NCBI GenBank assembly: GCA_003640385.1
Contig: RCAB01000333.1
Span: 1 to 64,000, forward strand
Length of the DNA stretch: 64,000 nucleotides
Reading direction: 5' to 3'
Source of the DNA: Setaria digitata
Lineage: Eukaryota > Nematoda > Chromadorea > Rhabditida > Setariidae
A program made the position numbers and the translations under genes. Under the pieces are notes generated by a model. That model did no database searches, had not been told where the DNA came from, and was given only the letters and a program-made list of their open reading frames with translations. This document shows, piece after piece, positions 26,182 through 38,745 of the stretch; the first letter of the stretch is position 1; each line of letters begins with the position of its first letter.

Positions 26182-28030
26182 TTTTTTTTCTCCATTCTTA
26201 TTATTATTGTTGCATTAGCATTGACTGATTGCATTCTCTCCTTTCGCTCTGCCTGTAAGCTGTGAAAATATTCATTTTGATGCTGAAAAATTTCATTGGG
26301 AATTCAACAATCAACATTTGCAATAGATTTACAGTTGTCAGGCATAAATTTCTCAATAGGATTGATTATTATTGCTTCCGCTTCGTAACTAATGTTTTTA
26401 ATGTTACGGAGATTTATTTTTATTTATTTACTTTTTTTTTTTTTTTTTGTTTTTGCTTTAGTCATCTTCCTAATCTTTAGCTTTTTGCTTCAAATTTCAC
26501 TTCGAATGGAAAACTTTTGCATAATGGCAGATATTTTCCATTAAATTTAAAATGAGCTTTCCAAAATGGATAATTATTTTTTTCTTTTCAATTTATAAAA
26601 TTTTAGATATTGCAGAGAAGTCAATTCTAAGTGTATTAGAGATGGAATATTTACATTCCAATCATCCTAGATTATTAGACATTTAGTTTTGTTTGATGTA
26701 TCATCATCCTTCACACTCATGCTTTGTGTTGTTGACGACTACCGGTCAATGGTAATATTATAGGCTCAAAGTATTGCCGAATTTCGCAGCCCACTGCATA
26801 TTCTATAATATGGAGCACTACAGAATTCCCTCTGCACTCAAAACAAGGTCGATTTCAGTTCTGTAAAGAACATTATCGGTCATAAGACGAAGGGTGAATT
26901 GCACCGTAAAATTCATGGCAACTGTCAAGTTATTGCCAAGCAATGTTAAATGTTCATTAAGTAATATTTTCGCTATAAGACATTAATCTCCCAATTAAAC
27001 AGGGCAGTAGTTATTTTGGAGAAGTTGGCTACGTTATTCTAGCCGAAGATTAAATAATACCATATTCTTTCCATTTTTAGTATCATTTTTTAAATTTTTT
27101 CGTTTGTGCTATTTTGTTTCTTTTAAAAATAATTAAATTTATCTTGTTTTTTATATTTTCATTAGTTTCTCCTCTTGCTTTTTTTTTTTTCCTCCAGTTT
27201 TCTTGTTTTCTTTCACTTTGATATTGACGTGTATTTTCTGCTTTATGATTTTTTATTTTGAACTTTATTTGGTTTTAAATTGTACTTTGCTATGACTTGA
27301 GATTATTTTGCATAAATTTTTGTCCTGTATTCCATTTTATTTATCTGTAAATCATGCTGTCTTTTTCCTTCTTTTTTTTTTTTTTTTGGGTGTATCTCCA
27401 TGTGTAATACATTTTAATTGCCGTATTAAATGACTGAAAAAGTTATTTACTTACGCATACCATACACTTACTAACACATCTCATCCAACAGTTCCACACT
27501 AAAAGCAGAACAAAACATATCATTATTCCAGAAAATATTCAACTCTTTAAATAATCCACATCCGTGCAAACTTTCTTCACGAAATAAGTTGCCTCTGTAA
27601 ACTTCAATACAGTCCACTGACAAACGATAAATGGATGAACCAGCTATTTGAGGTTTTCATAACTTACCATGGCAGAGCAATGGTAATTCCTGATCTTTTA
27701 GAAATAGGCACTATAAAGGAATGTTAATTGTGGTGTCGTGAGTTAATCATCAAGTATTTAAGTAATAAACAGTGAAGAGAGCAAAAAAAAAAAAAAAAAT
27801 TGAAATGCTCAGTTGATAGCTATTTAGCAAATATAACAAAGTAATGGAAATAACTTTTTCAGCACAAACCAACGATTTATCGAATTTCCTTCGTTTACAA
27901 TTTTGGAAGATTTTCAATTTGGATCTGCAATGCTACGAATTAGTATAGGAACTGCCTAAAAGAATATATATATATATATATGGCCTCCACTCTGACCAAT
28001 TGACTATTATGCACAAATAAGAGGGAAACA
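26182..28030. other. Convergent intergenic region
   Basis: This is the tail-to-tail spacer between the GRAF-type gene (+) and the S9 peptidase gene (-), and it holds both 3' UTRs. It has poly-T tracts and a TA repeat at about 27964-27980. A short exon-like frame at 27003-27053 is discussed in the findings. No supported gene. Confidence 0.6.
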
Positions 28031-31000
28031 TCAGGGTAAGTTTAGCATAACATCGGTGGCGAAATATGAAGTTAAGCTTTTAAGTTTCATCTGAAACCGT
28101 AAATGTAATAGCAAAATACCATAGCTCAAGACAAGAAGCGCCCGTTTATTTGATTTGAAGCATGATGGAAAAGAATTACCTGACTCTCCACTGAAGGTTT
28201 GATTCCCAACATCCGGCAAAAAAAGTAATAGAAACCACTTAGTGTCACCTCATTCGCAAAGGATCCTTTGAAACCATGAGTCTCACCTGAAATAATGGCT
28301 GAAATACTTCAGAACCCAAAAATAAAAAGCGACACGTAGACGCCGAGTCTGTAAGTTATAAGCGTACACAACATATAAGAAGCTACTTCGGCATTTTGCC
28401 CAGTGAGGGATAATAGTTTTATATCAAGTTGTTTATTCTCATCCAAATTACCTGGAAAAACGGTTAGTGAAGTGGGTATTCCTTTCTTTTTTAATGCCTC
28501 ATATAACTGCATGCTTTGTGCGAGCGGTACAACAGGATCATCCTCACCATGGAAAAAAGCAACTGGTGTAGAAAGCTGATCAACATGATTTAATGGTGAC
28601 CTTTGTTCATATAGAGCTTTCTCTTCAGGTAATTTTCCAATGAGTTGTTCATTGTAACCGAGTTCAAATTTGTGAGTATCCTGAAAAAAGTTTTCAAAGA
28701 TTTAATATGAGCTATTAACATCTAAGTACATATAGTGATACTTCATCACTTTACAGAATACATTCTAAATTTCCAAAGTAGACTCACTTTTGCTAAACCA
28801 ACCAAATCGCTCACGCCATAAAGTGAAGCTGCCGCAGAAAATAAATCTGACTTTAATATGGTAGCCAAAAGAAGGTAGCCGCCTGCAGAACTACCCATGA
28901 TGCATAATCGTTTCGGATCAACTCGCTTTTGGGAAATTAAATGAATAGCAGCATTAATCATATCATTCCTGTCAACGATACCCCAACTACGACGTAACAT
29001 ATTTCGGAAAACTGTCCCAAAACCTGTAAACGTAACTGTCACTTATTTTATTATGAGAAATTATGCTTCCAAAATACTTCATTTCATAAATCCTCAGAAA
29101 TTTGGCCATTTATTACATCCTGAGTATTCAGGTTTTATTTTCATACACTTTCAAATACTCAAGCAGTTGCACTGCTTCCTTGTCATTTAGGAAAAAGATG
29201 TTCGCACTTATAATATTAAACAGCAAACCTGTGGAACCACGATAATTCACATCGCAAACAGCGAAGCCTCTTGTGGTTAGATACTGAATTCTCATATCAA
29301 GAGTATTCGGCGAATAAGCTGTAGGACCGCCATGTGCAACTAAGACAACAGGTGGCAAAGTGTCTTCCAAGGCTGCATGTGTTTTGGACTGAGAAAACAG
29401 TTTATGAAGCAGAAATCAATGATTTTCGTCTAATGCATATTAAGATTTAATTCTAGAAGCCAATTTTCACTGAAATTCAAGATATTGTCTTCTAAGCAGT
29501 AAACTCTTGTAACTAAATATTAGTGCAGAAAGTCTGAAATAAGACTAGTGTTAAGCTAAAGACTAAAGTATATTATGGCATTTAAAGTGACTTCATAATT
29601 TTCGAAAGCTATGATCCCAAAAAACGAATCCAGATCAAAGGCCTTTATCCTTTCACCTGAATATTCATTAATGCTAGTCGAAGATTGCAATTTCTGGAAT
29701 GCATCCAGTTGTGTTTATTTCCTATAATTTTTACTACTTTTTTAATGGTGTGATTTAATTATTTATTTTCATTCAATATAAGCTTCAATTTTTATATCTA
29801 AAATACTAATTTGTCAATCTGTCATCCAACAGAAATTCTTACAAACGGAGGATAAAACCACGCTTGCACAGTGATACCATCTGACTGAAAATCCATCGAT
29901 TCGGGAATAGAAATGTCATATTTATCAATGTCAGCGGAAGAACGCGATTCCCGAAGAATATCCACCTAATATAACACTTGAGTTTACAGAGACTATAAGT
30001 TAACTGCAACTATTTCCATTAAAGTATTCTTTGTAAATATTACTCTCCTTCCACTTATTTAAATGGCTAAATTAAACTAAATACCCATTCATATTTCAGC
30101 AAGCAGCAACATGAAGCTCAGCTGATAGAGTTATCGGCTCTATATAACGAGTGTGATACAACGATATCTTATGGACCATACAAAAACCACAAAACAGATT
30201 CAAAACGAACCACCAAATATACCATAACATTATCTGCTGTAAGATCTGCTAATGCAGCAATATTTTGGAGGACCCTAACCTGCTCTGAGTCAAGCTGAAT
30301 TCTAATCACGGATGAAGATTTGGTTGGACCTGCAGCGATCGCATAAGCAGTACCACTTTCATCCACAGCAAGATATTTGAAATTAGTGTAACAAGGGGAA
30401 TCAATCGCTTTCGCTTCTTTATTCCACTGTTTATACACCAATTTCCCAGCAACATCCATCAAAATGCCTAAAATACTGCCACTTTATCAAATGATGGTCT
30501 GATATAGAAAAATGTTATTAATGTAAAAAAAAAAGCTGAAAATTAGTTATATCTGTATACAAACAAATCAGTTAGTCCACATACTTAATTGTCTTACGTC
30601 GAAAGCTGTTGTTTTGAAGATTAAATTTTAATCACAAAAATATTTTTGAAAGGACCATTTTTATTCGAAGCAAAATGTCGCTCAGCAAACTGCCAAAGTG
30701 GAGCGCCAATTTCGGCATCAACTGGGTACAAGTTTTGACCCAATTTATGTTCAGCTAAATTAACCTAAAAAAGGAATATGATTAACCTAGAAAAGGAATA
30801 TTTTAGAAACTGAATTTATCCTAGTAGGAAGCAAGGAGGCTCTGAATTTATCGCGAGTAGAAATTTTTTAGGAGGGAAAAAATGATTTTAGAAAAAGAGA
30901 TACTTCTCAACTTCATGGAACAAAAGAAACACTGAGCTACTTCAGAAGTTACAATCCAAAAGAGCAACCTCATATATATTCCACCAATTCGTATGATCCG

Positions 31001-32711
31001 AAATTACATATAAATTCCCAGCTGAACTCCATTCTGGACATTGGTAATTGACACCTTCGCGTGAAATCCGATAAATTTCATTAAGAGCACCATTTTCTCT
31101 AAATGATGAAACAACAACCGCCGTTTCATCCCATGGCTATAATGAAAAATTTCTACATAAACTGACACAAAGACAATATATGATTTCCTACATAATTCCT
31201 TACAGTTTCTGAAGCTGCTCCTAGAGAGCAAAAGCAATGAATTTAAGAGAAAACCGTTTACAATATCATGATATTGCATTCAATGATGGGTGGTTTTGGA
31301 CATAAATTTTAAAACTAAACAATATAAATCTTCACCATATTTGGCATATTCCATTCCATCCACGTTAGGTACTGCCCATCGGGACTTATGCGAGGAAATG
31401 CATAAAAGTCTGCACCAGTCACCTAAGATATTTAAACATTATATGCTGCAAAGCTTGTTACAGGATAAAGTTCACATGGAGGGAAGCTAATCAATGAACT
31501 GCAAAGTAAATTTGCTTCAAACTATTTACCAGAGGATGGATGGCACCATTGACAATTCTTACGATCATATTTTCGACCTCTTTTCCAGAATGCACTTCAT
31601 AAACAGCATATAATATACCCTAAAATTTGTTAATGGTTGATTATCACAAAGATTGACTCCGAAATATGATTCTTTGCCAAATTTCAGCTTCATACTATCG
31701 CTAGATATTCCTGCAGCTGTCGTTAAATAATATATTTAATCTTACTACTTACTGTCATTTTTTAGTATATCTAAGAACAACATAAATAACCTTATGATAA
31801 AAAAGATCAGCGAATCGATGTGAACGATCACCAGCAATAATGAGATCAGGTTCCATATTTGCAGCTTTCTGCCTAAATACACCATCTGGAGTGATATAAT
31901 ACGGGACCTCATCAACAACAATGAACGATCCACCACCATATTCATGCACTGAAATTAAGCAACGAAATTCCACTAAAGATTAAAAGTTCTCCTTAAAATT
32001 TTACATTTGCACAACTTTGGAAAAAAAAAAAAAAAAAAAACAAAGCTAAATCAATCATCCTATTTAGGATAAAGAAAGTCAGGTTCACGTTCGGGACCAC
32101 GAAACACAATGTCAGTAATTTTCTTCTTGTTAAATATTCTTTGAAGAGAAGCACACATTATCCATTTCAGTAAAAATTTTTCTAATCAGCAAACAAATGT
32201 AACGTACCTGTATTTCGTATGTTAAAAGTTTGCGGAGACCATTCAATTATTCTGTCATCATCTTTTGTTACCTGACACAATACTCGACGACCATTAGGAA
32301 ATCGCGTTTCTATCCAAAATACTGAATCTGAAATAAAATATGCAGCAAATCACTCAACAACATTTACTAACATAGTAAAAAAAAAAAAATAAAATAAAAT
32401 AAAATCGCAAACGAGAGAATGATAACAGATATAACTCCAATTTCGCAAAATTCCCCTCACTTAATTAGAGAAATGATCTAACAACAGTGTCAATGAACTG
32501 AACTAAGTGACACAGAAGTTAGCAAGACTTTGCGACGCTTGTCAATATTCTGCTACCTGATGTATAATCACAAAAACACACATTGATGATAATAAAAATT
32601 CATACTTTCACCACATTGCAGTTCAGAAATCGTTTTGCAATTTCCACTGTTCACAATATTTGCATCTATGGAACTCCACCAACTTCCGTATTCGGCTAGT
32701 ATTGCTTTCAT
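28031..32711 (-). CDS. S9-family serine peptidase (prolyl-oligopeptidase/acylaminoacyl-peptidase-like)
   Basis: Fourteen exons, read from high to low: 32606-32711, 32208-32327, 31791-31948, 31530-31619, 31336-31422, 30969-31136, 30656-30764, 30280-30467, 29843-29965, 29229-29388, 28788-29023, 28452-28680, 28180-28286, 28031-28090; all junctions keep phase and give about 645 residues. The N-terminal two thirds is the beta-propeller-like part ([39 protein letters not shown]). The C-terminal alpha/beta-hydrolase domain has [20 protein letters not shown], nucleophile Ser482 in GSSAGGY, Asp563 in GEDDPVVP and His595 in GETHGF. The family cleaves short peptides or N-acylated amino acids. There is no clear signal peptide, so a cytosolic location is likely. 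The last exon is uncertain: reading through the donor at 28179 gives a stop at 28126-28128 instead. Exact substrate and orthologue are not decidable here. Confidence 0.9.
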
Positions 32712-33896
32712 TCTATCTAGAAATAAAACTTAATTATCACCAAAAATCAAATATAAATAATACTCTCACTCAAATATACACATACACATATATGGTGAGA
32801 AAACTAAAGAAAATATTATTTCTTGATATTATCATCTTTACGTACAGCAAGAGTACTCTTTTACTATTTTTCTCAACAACCATTTCTCGTTGGATCTCAA
32901 AAAATTGACTTTATTCAATTTTAAATTAGTTAGTGCTTCTTGTAATAATCGTATGGAAGCTACATCTTAAAATAAGTTTTACTGAACAAAATTACACTTC
33001 TAAAGCAACATTTCATACAGAATTTGTATGAAAGTGGAGATTAAGTAAGTGAAGAAATCATTTTGAATTACTAATTAAGCTCATCCCAAATCCTCAACTT
33101 GATATCTTACGACCAGTATAAAGAGGTTATCCGATTGATGATAAGCAGTAATGATGATCACTTATCACAAATATTTATTAAAATATTTAAATATATATCT
33201 GTGCTTCTAGAATGTCACTATTCTCTCTTGGCATATGCTTCTCTTATTAGCCTACATGTTAATTATTACTCACTCAAAATGTAAATTATTTCTAACATTC
33301 ATATCTCATGTAAATAAATAATCTTTAAAAGTAGAATACGTTTGAAACTGTTCTGTTTCATTGCTGTTGCATAGAGAGTTGAGGAAGAATGTGAAGTTTT
33401 CCTTAAAAATTTCATCGGTTTGTGGGGTGGTGGTATTGTCCGTACTTGGTCTTATTCAGTTAAGACTGTTCCGTTTGTGAATTTTGTGCTAATTTATTTC
33501 TCACTAGAAATTCAGATATGACTACGAGAAGCTAGAACTAAAGATAAAACTGAAGGATACGACTAGAAGTTTCTGTTGATTAGAACCTTTTAGGATAGTA
33601 GTTTTAATTCATTGAATGAAGTTCATTTAAGGAACAGATATTCTGGAGTTAATTTCTTGCTTGTGAGAAATTCTTCGTAACATTTTGCTCATAAAATATA
33701 CACTTAATAGATTTCTGCTTGATACGCACTGATTGATGGTCTTAAATTGTCTCACTCTTTGTGTAATGTAAGGCTCTTCAGCGATCTTTCACACCTTATC
33801 CATGTCTTTGTAATTGCCTATTGCTACCGCTGCACCTTTATGAAATATGGACTGAATGAAACTTATCAAGTGCCTTTTTACAGACAAACATAAGTT
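32712..33896. promoter_or_regulatory. Divergent intergenic region (S9 peptidase and CCT6)
   Basis: 1,185 bases separate the two divergent start codons, so both promoters are expected here. I see no strong TATA-like or repeated element that decides a start. Short open frames inside lack coding character. Confidence 0.5.
33882..33883 (+). promoter_or_regulatory. Probable spliced-leader acceptor of cct-6
   Basis: The sequence tgcctttttacag ends 13 bases before the ATG at 33897. The pyrimidine tract plus CAG and the very short 5' leader match nematode SL1 trans-splice sites. Supported by position and sequence only. Confidence 0.55.
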
Positions 33897-36800
33897 ATGG
33901 CGTCGATTCTATGTTTGAATCCAAAAGCTGAATTAGCACGACATGCGGCAGCACTGGAATTGAACGTGAGTGGAGCAAAAGGATTGATGGAAGTGATGCG
34001 TACAAACCTTGGTCCTAAGGGAACGATGAAGATGTTGGTTTAATTTCGTTTCAAAGACATTGAGAGATTGATAAGACAAAGAGGAATTTAGTAGTGGAAG
34101 ATTATGAGCATTAGTAGGGATGTGCAAGTTAGTACACTATGTTAGCTTTCTTTACACAACTTATCTGTACATTCGTAATTAATTATTATAACTCTGTTAC
34201 AGGTGATTTGATTTTTTCCAGGCTTGTATCTGGTTCAGGCGATATCAAGTTAACTAAGGATGGTAATGTATTGCTACATGAAATGGTCAGTTAATCGTAC
34301 TGGTACTTAAGGTGATCATTCTGACAGACAGAGATGGAATTGGGATATTTTTATTCACAGCTTACATCATGATTTTGAGAGCTATATTTGTACCTAAGCA
34401 ACTTAATTATATGTGACTTTACCCGAAACCGAAAAGGATAGTATTGAAGATAGGATGCTGCCTATTTATTATTGAGCTCATTTACACATTCATCTTTTGC
34501 TGCATATTATTCATTATGGACTTCCTTGAGCTGTTTGAATCCATTAGTTTTCCCAGGCAAAACTGCAGTGTCTATCCACAATTCTCTTAAATTCGTGATT
34601 TGGTTAAGCTTTTTCCTTACAGTTGAGATGTAAATTGTCCATTTTTCCATTTCAAATTTTTTCCTTGTGATGTTTACCTACTGCAGCAAATTCAACATCC
34701 AACAGCTGCAATGATTGCGAAAGCTACAACTGCTCAGGATGATGTGNACAATTCTCTTAAATTCGTGATTTGGTTAAGCTTTTTCCTTACAATTGAGATG
34801 TAAATTGTCCATTTTTCCATTTCAAACTTTTTCCTTGTGATGTTTACCTACTGCAGCAAATACAACATCCAACAGCTGCAATGATTGCGAAAGCTACAAC
34901 TGCTCAGGATGATGTGACTGGTGATGGTACCACTTCTACTGTCCTTTTTATCGGAGAACTCTTGAAACAGGCAGATCTCTTTGTTTCTGAAGTATGTTTA
35001 GAATGATTCTTGTCAAAGAAATTTGTGGATTAATGAAAATCGCCTTTTTATTGTGAGGTTTCAGATTTCAGCTTCTTTCGGATTTCAGGGTGTTCATCCA
35101 AGGTTGATCACAGAAGGGTTTGAATATGCAAGTAAGAAAACTCTTGAATTTCTAGAAAGTTTCAAACAGACACCTGCGATTGACCGTGAACTGCTGAGCG
35201 AGGTATTTATTTGCTGAATAAGAAATCATAATTTATACTATCGCATCTAACTGATGTTGGTGGGACTTAAAATTTGGTAAAATTAAGCAGTTCTGGTTGC
35301 TGCTGTAGGGAAAAAGTTTCAGACACTTCCTATCAAGTAATTCTTCTTCCATTACTTGTAAATGTTGATGACTTAAATTTTTGTGGGACAATACAAAGAA
35401 GTGGCTTTTCTTGAGAAAAAAAAAACTACACTTTGTAAGTAACTCGGGATATAAAACCATTATATCTCCGATTCATTTTAAGATTTCATGTTCAGTTTTC
35501 AGTTGAAAATAGCTTTAAACAATTTTGATTTTGATTTAAATAGGTGGCAAGGACCTCGCTACGTACAAAACTTAGTTATAAATTAGCTGATCACATAACG
35601 GATTGCGTTGTGGATGCTGTGTTGGCAATAAGAATTGGAGATGATCTGCATCCGGATCTGCACATGATTGAAATGCAGGTATGAGATTCGGTTTATAGAA
35701 TAAATTTCAGCTTCAGATTGAGTTGTCTGAAGATATAAGTCATGAGAAGAGGGATCCTTAAGTTTAAGATTATAACTTTTGTCTACTTCTAAGAGAATAT
35801 GAGGACCATTATTTTGTCAACATGCTCAATATGGCTATAATTAGAGTCATCAGCTTTATGCAGGTCTAGTCGAACCTTTACCTTCCGCAATGTACGGTTT
35901 GTATAAAGAGTTTCTGTAAAATTTGGTTCTTAGGAGATGCAACATGAAAGTGACATGGATACAAAACTTATACGTGGTTTGGTTTTGGATCATGGCGCGC
36001 GACACCCTGATATGCCGAAAAATCTTAAAAATGCTTATATTTTGACATGCAGCGTTTCGTTAGAATATGAGAAAACGTCAAGCTTTTTTTTTTTTTTTAT
36101 ATTTCTTCTATCACTGTAAACCTTTCCTATCTCTGTTTTGCTCTTTCTAGTATATTATATAAGTACTACTGGACTGCCGTGGTTAGTTTTAAGTTTCATA
36201 TATGTATTTTCCATAGTAATAGGAAGTTCATTTTTAATGCTACTCTGAGTCAACTCGCTTTTCAAAATCCTATAATTTCAGTTGAGGCGAAGTGTTTCCC
36301 ATAAAAATTGTTCATAAATTTTCAGTGAAGTGAATTCGGGTTTCTTTTATAAGTCAGCATCTGAGCGAGAAAAGCTAGTTACTGCTGAGAGAGAATTTAT
36401 TATGCGACGAGTCCAAAAAATCATTGATCTTAAAAAGAAGGTGTGTGATAATGCTGAGAAAGCTGATGGAAAAAAGCGTGGTTTTGTGGTAATCAACCAA
36501 AAGGTTAGCCATTCCTACAAATCTACATCGCATTTTTAAAATTTAGTTTTTTTATAAGATGTGGTTTGCAGGGTATTGACCCACCATCATTGGATATGCT
36601 AGCAAAAAATGGTATTTTGGCTTTACGGCGAGCAAAACGACGTAATATGGAGCGACTGCAATTAGCAGTTGGTGGTGAAGCGGTAAATTCGGTTGATGAC
36701 CTCACACCAGATGTACTTGGGCATGCTGGCACAGTTTATGAGCATGTTTTAGTAAGTTCCAAAATAAATACCAAAAATTGGTGTTGTGAAGATACTTCTA

Positions 36801-38389
36801 ACCTGTGAAGGGTCTCTTTCTCTGAAAGTTTTTCTTGATTAAGTATAAGCTTTTGCAAACAAATTGCACCATTTGATGCTAATGTTTTAAACTAATGAAG
36901 TGTGTTTTTATTTTTCTAAAAACTATTAGAATATTAAAGCAGTCGCGGTGCCATGTATTTCGAAACTATGGAGTTTAAATTGATCACACTAATAGTAATT
37001 TTCGTAAGTTATATAATGTATCTGGAGACTATTGTTGGAAATGACATAATTGAACAAAAAAACAATAAGCAGTTATGTACTAGAATGTATCATATTCCTC
37101 GTTGTTGTAGTTTCTGTTTACTTGTAGGGAGAAGACAAATATACGTTTATTGAAGACTGCAAAGACCCGAAGTCAGTGACTATTTTATTAAAAGGTCCCA
37201 ACAAGCATACAATTACGCAAATTAAAGATGCTCTTCATGATGGGATCAGAGCGGTTTTTAATACATTTGGAGATCGTAAGTTTTGCTTAAAGGTCCAACT
37301 GTTTTCTCTTTCTCGAATAAAATGGTCACATGATTATACATATAATTTATATTATACATAATATTAATATATAATTTGTATTATATATTATATTATTTAA
37401 TATGTATATAAATTCAGCGTTACGTTAAATTGTTGAATCAGTGGCATATTACGTTTTTCTCAGTTTATTTTATTTGTTCCATATTTTTTTCCATTTTTCA
37501 TTCGTCCTAATGCAATGATCAGTTTCATGTTTGTATTTCGACATCTGTATTGTAGAAGCAGTTGTGCCAGGAGCTGGTGCTTTTGAAATTGGTGCATATT
37601 GTATGCTAAAGAACGAGATAGATAAAGTGAAAGGTCGAGCAAAGCTGGGAGTAAAAGTGAGTAGAAATTGCTGTTATACTTAATGCTTCAGAACATTTCA
37701 TTAAGAAATATAGTTTAAAATATCTTAGATGTTTTATATTGGTTCGCTTTAAATAACTGTTTTGATTATCTGAACTATTTTTCTAGGCTTATGCAGATGC
37801 ACTGTTAGTAATTCCAAAGACACTGGCAACCAATGCAGGGTTCGACGCACAAGAAACAATAGTAAAACTGATAGAGGAACGGATTGCATGTAAGGGTAAA
37901 ATCCCTGTTGGCTTAGATATCACATCTGGAGAGCCATGTAATCCTCAGGTATCACTGATTTTATTAAAGTTGATAACTTCTGGATCAAGTTTTCTCACTT
38001 TCACAGTAATTTAGTGTTTAAGCGTTAAGAATTTTCTTTTTAAATATATTAAGGATGAGCGCACCACGTTGATAGATAGGACATGATCTAATTAAATGTA
38101 ATCATTTTCCGAGGTTCTGTTCATTTCGAGCTCTTACGTTTCTTTAATAAAATTCCAAGCCTTGATAATGATTGTCCTTTATGAAGTCTTTGTTGCTATA
38201 CCTGCAGAATGAAATGGGATCCCTAGTTCAAATCTCGAGTCTTATGCAACAAAAAGTTTCCAGGGCATTTGGGATAATGTTGTCGTCAAGCAGAACAGCT
38301 TAGCATCAGCTTGTGTTATTGCATGCAATTTGCTTCATGTTGATGAAGTAATGCGTGCTGGTATGACGAATATGAAAGGCGGTAAGTAA
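33897..38389 (+). CDS. cct-6: T-complex protein 1 subunit zeta (chaperonin CCT6)
   Basis: Exons: 33897-34033, 34222-34285, 34857-34992, 35089-35202, 35544-35678, 35934-36076, 36326-36503, 36572-36751, 37128-37275, 37556-37656, 37787-37948, 38264-38389; about 540 residues, the usual subunit length. CCT6 is one of eight subunits of the cytosolic TRiC/CCT ring that folds actin, tubulin and other proteins using ATP. Visible marks are [11 protein letters not shown] near the start, the nucleotide-binding GDGTT (residues 89-93), [58 protein letters not shown] near 412-420 and GIWDNVVVK before VDEVMRAGM. Exon 3 as assembled contains one extra T (run at 34980-34983) that shifts the frame into a TGA; an assembly or base error is likely. 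A truncated second copy of exon 3 lies before the N at 34747. An AATAAA follows at 38659-38664. Confidence 0.95.
34578..34916. repeat. 169-bp duplicated flanks around a single N inside cct-6 (assembly join)
   Basis: Bases 34578-34746 and 34748-34916 are the same intron-exon segment, separated by an N at 34747. They differ at about three bases, one of them a silent ATT/ATA change in the exon-3 codon for Ile. The first copy stops abruptly after gatgatgtg, in mid-exon, and only the second continues into the complete exon. This is most simply an unmerged overlap of two haplotype contigs, not a real exon duplication. Confidence 0.9.
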
Positions 38390-38658
38390 ATGGGAAGTAA
38401 TTACTAATCATGAAATATCTGTCGTTTTTCTTGTTTTATGTGCTCCATTGTTAAATACATTGCATTCCGATGTGGATGTGACGGATATAGTTCTTGTGCA
38501 TGATGCAAAATTCCAAGCAACACTTTTTGAATAAGACTGTTTCATTTCACGCCTATTAACGGAATCTTCATAAGAGATGTCATAACAGTTGTAACAGTGG
38601 AAGAATTAATATCTCCGTCAAAAAATTCTGGCAAAAAATATTTGTTTGCTTAATTTTC

Positions 38659-38664
38659 AATAAA
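38659..38664 (+). terminator. Polyadenylation signal AATAAA of cct-6
   Basis: A canonical AATAAA lies 270 bases after the cct-6 stop codon and just before the 3' end of the convergent lipase gene at 38746. The 3' UTRs may overlap. Confidence 0.5.
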
Positions 38665-38745
38665 TGCTGGTTACAGTTACTATTCGCTATTTCACATTAC
38701 ATCTTTACTTATTAACAAAGCAAAAAGAAAAAAAGATGGAGCAAA

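Noticed and set aside
32053..32116. Minus-strand peptide [20 protein letters not shown] within an intron of the S9 gene looked like an extra exon
   Set aside because: Exon 2 (ending FNIRNT) joins exon 3 (VHEYGGGSF) directly in phase and matches family spacing, leaving no room for it. The frame ends in TAG without a clear donor.
34687..34746. Apparent duplicated exon of cct-6 suggesting alternative exons
   Set aside because: The copy stops at an N and its flanking intron is also duplicated; an unmerged contig overlap explains it better.
36953..37153. Plus-strand frame inside a cct-6 intron
   Set aside because: It overlaps the intron and the start of the next exon in a different frame. The cct-6 exon chain explains the locus fully.
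38221..38245. GTTCAAATC resembling a tRNA B box
   Set aside because: It lies within the last intron of cct-6, with no upstream A box and no foldable acceptor stem.
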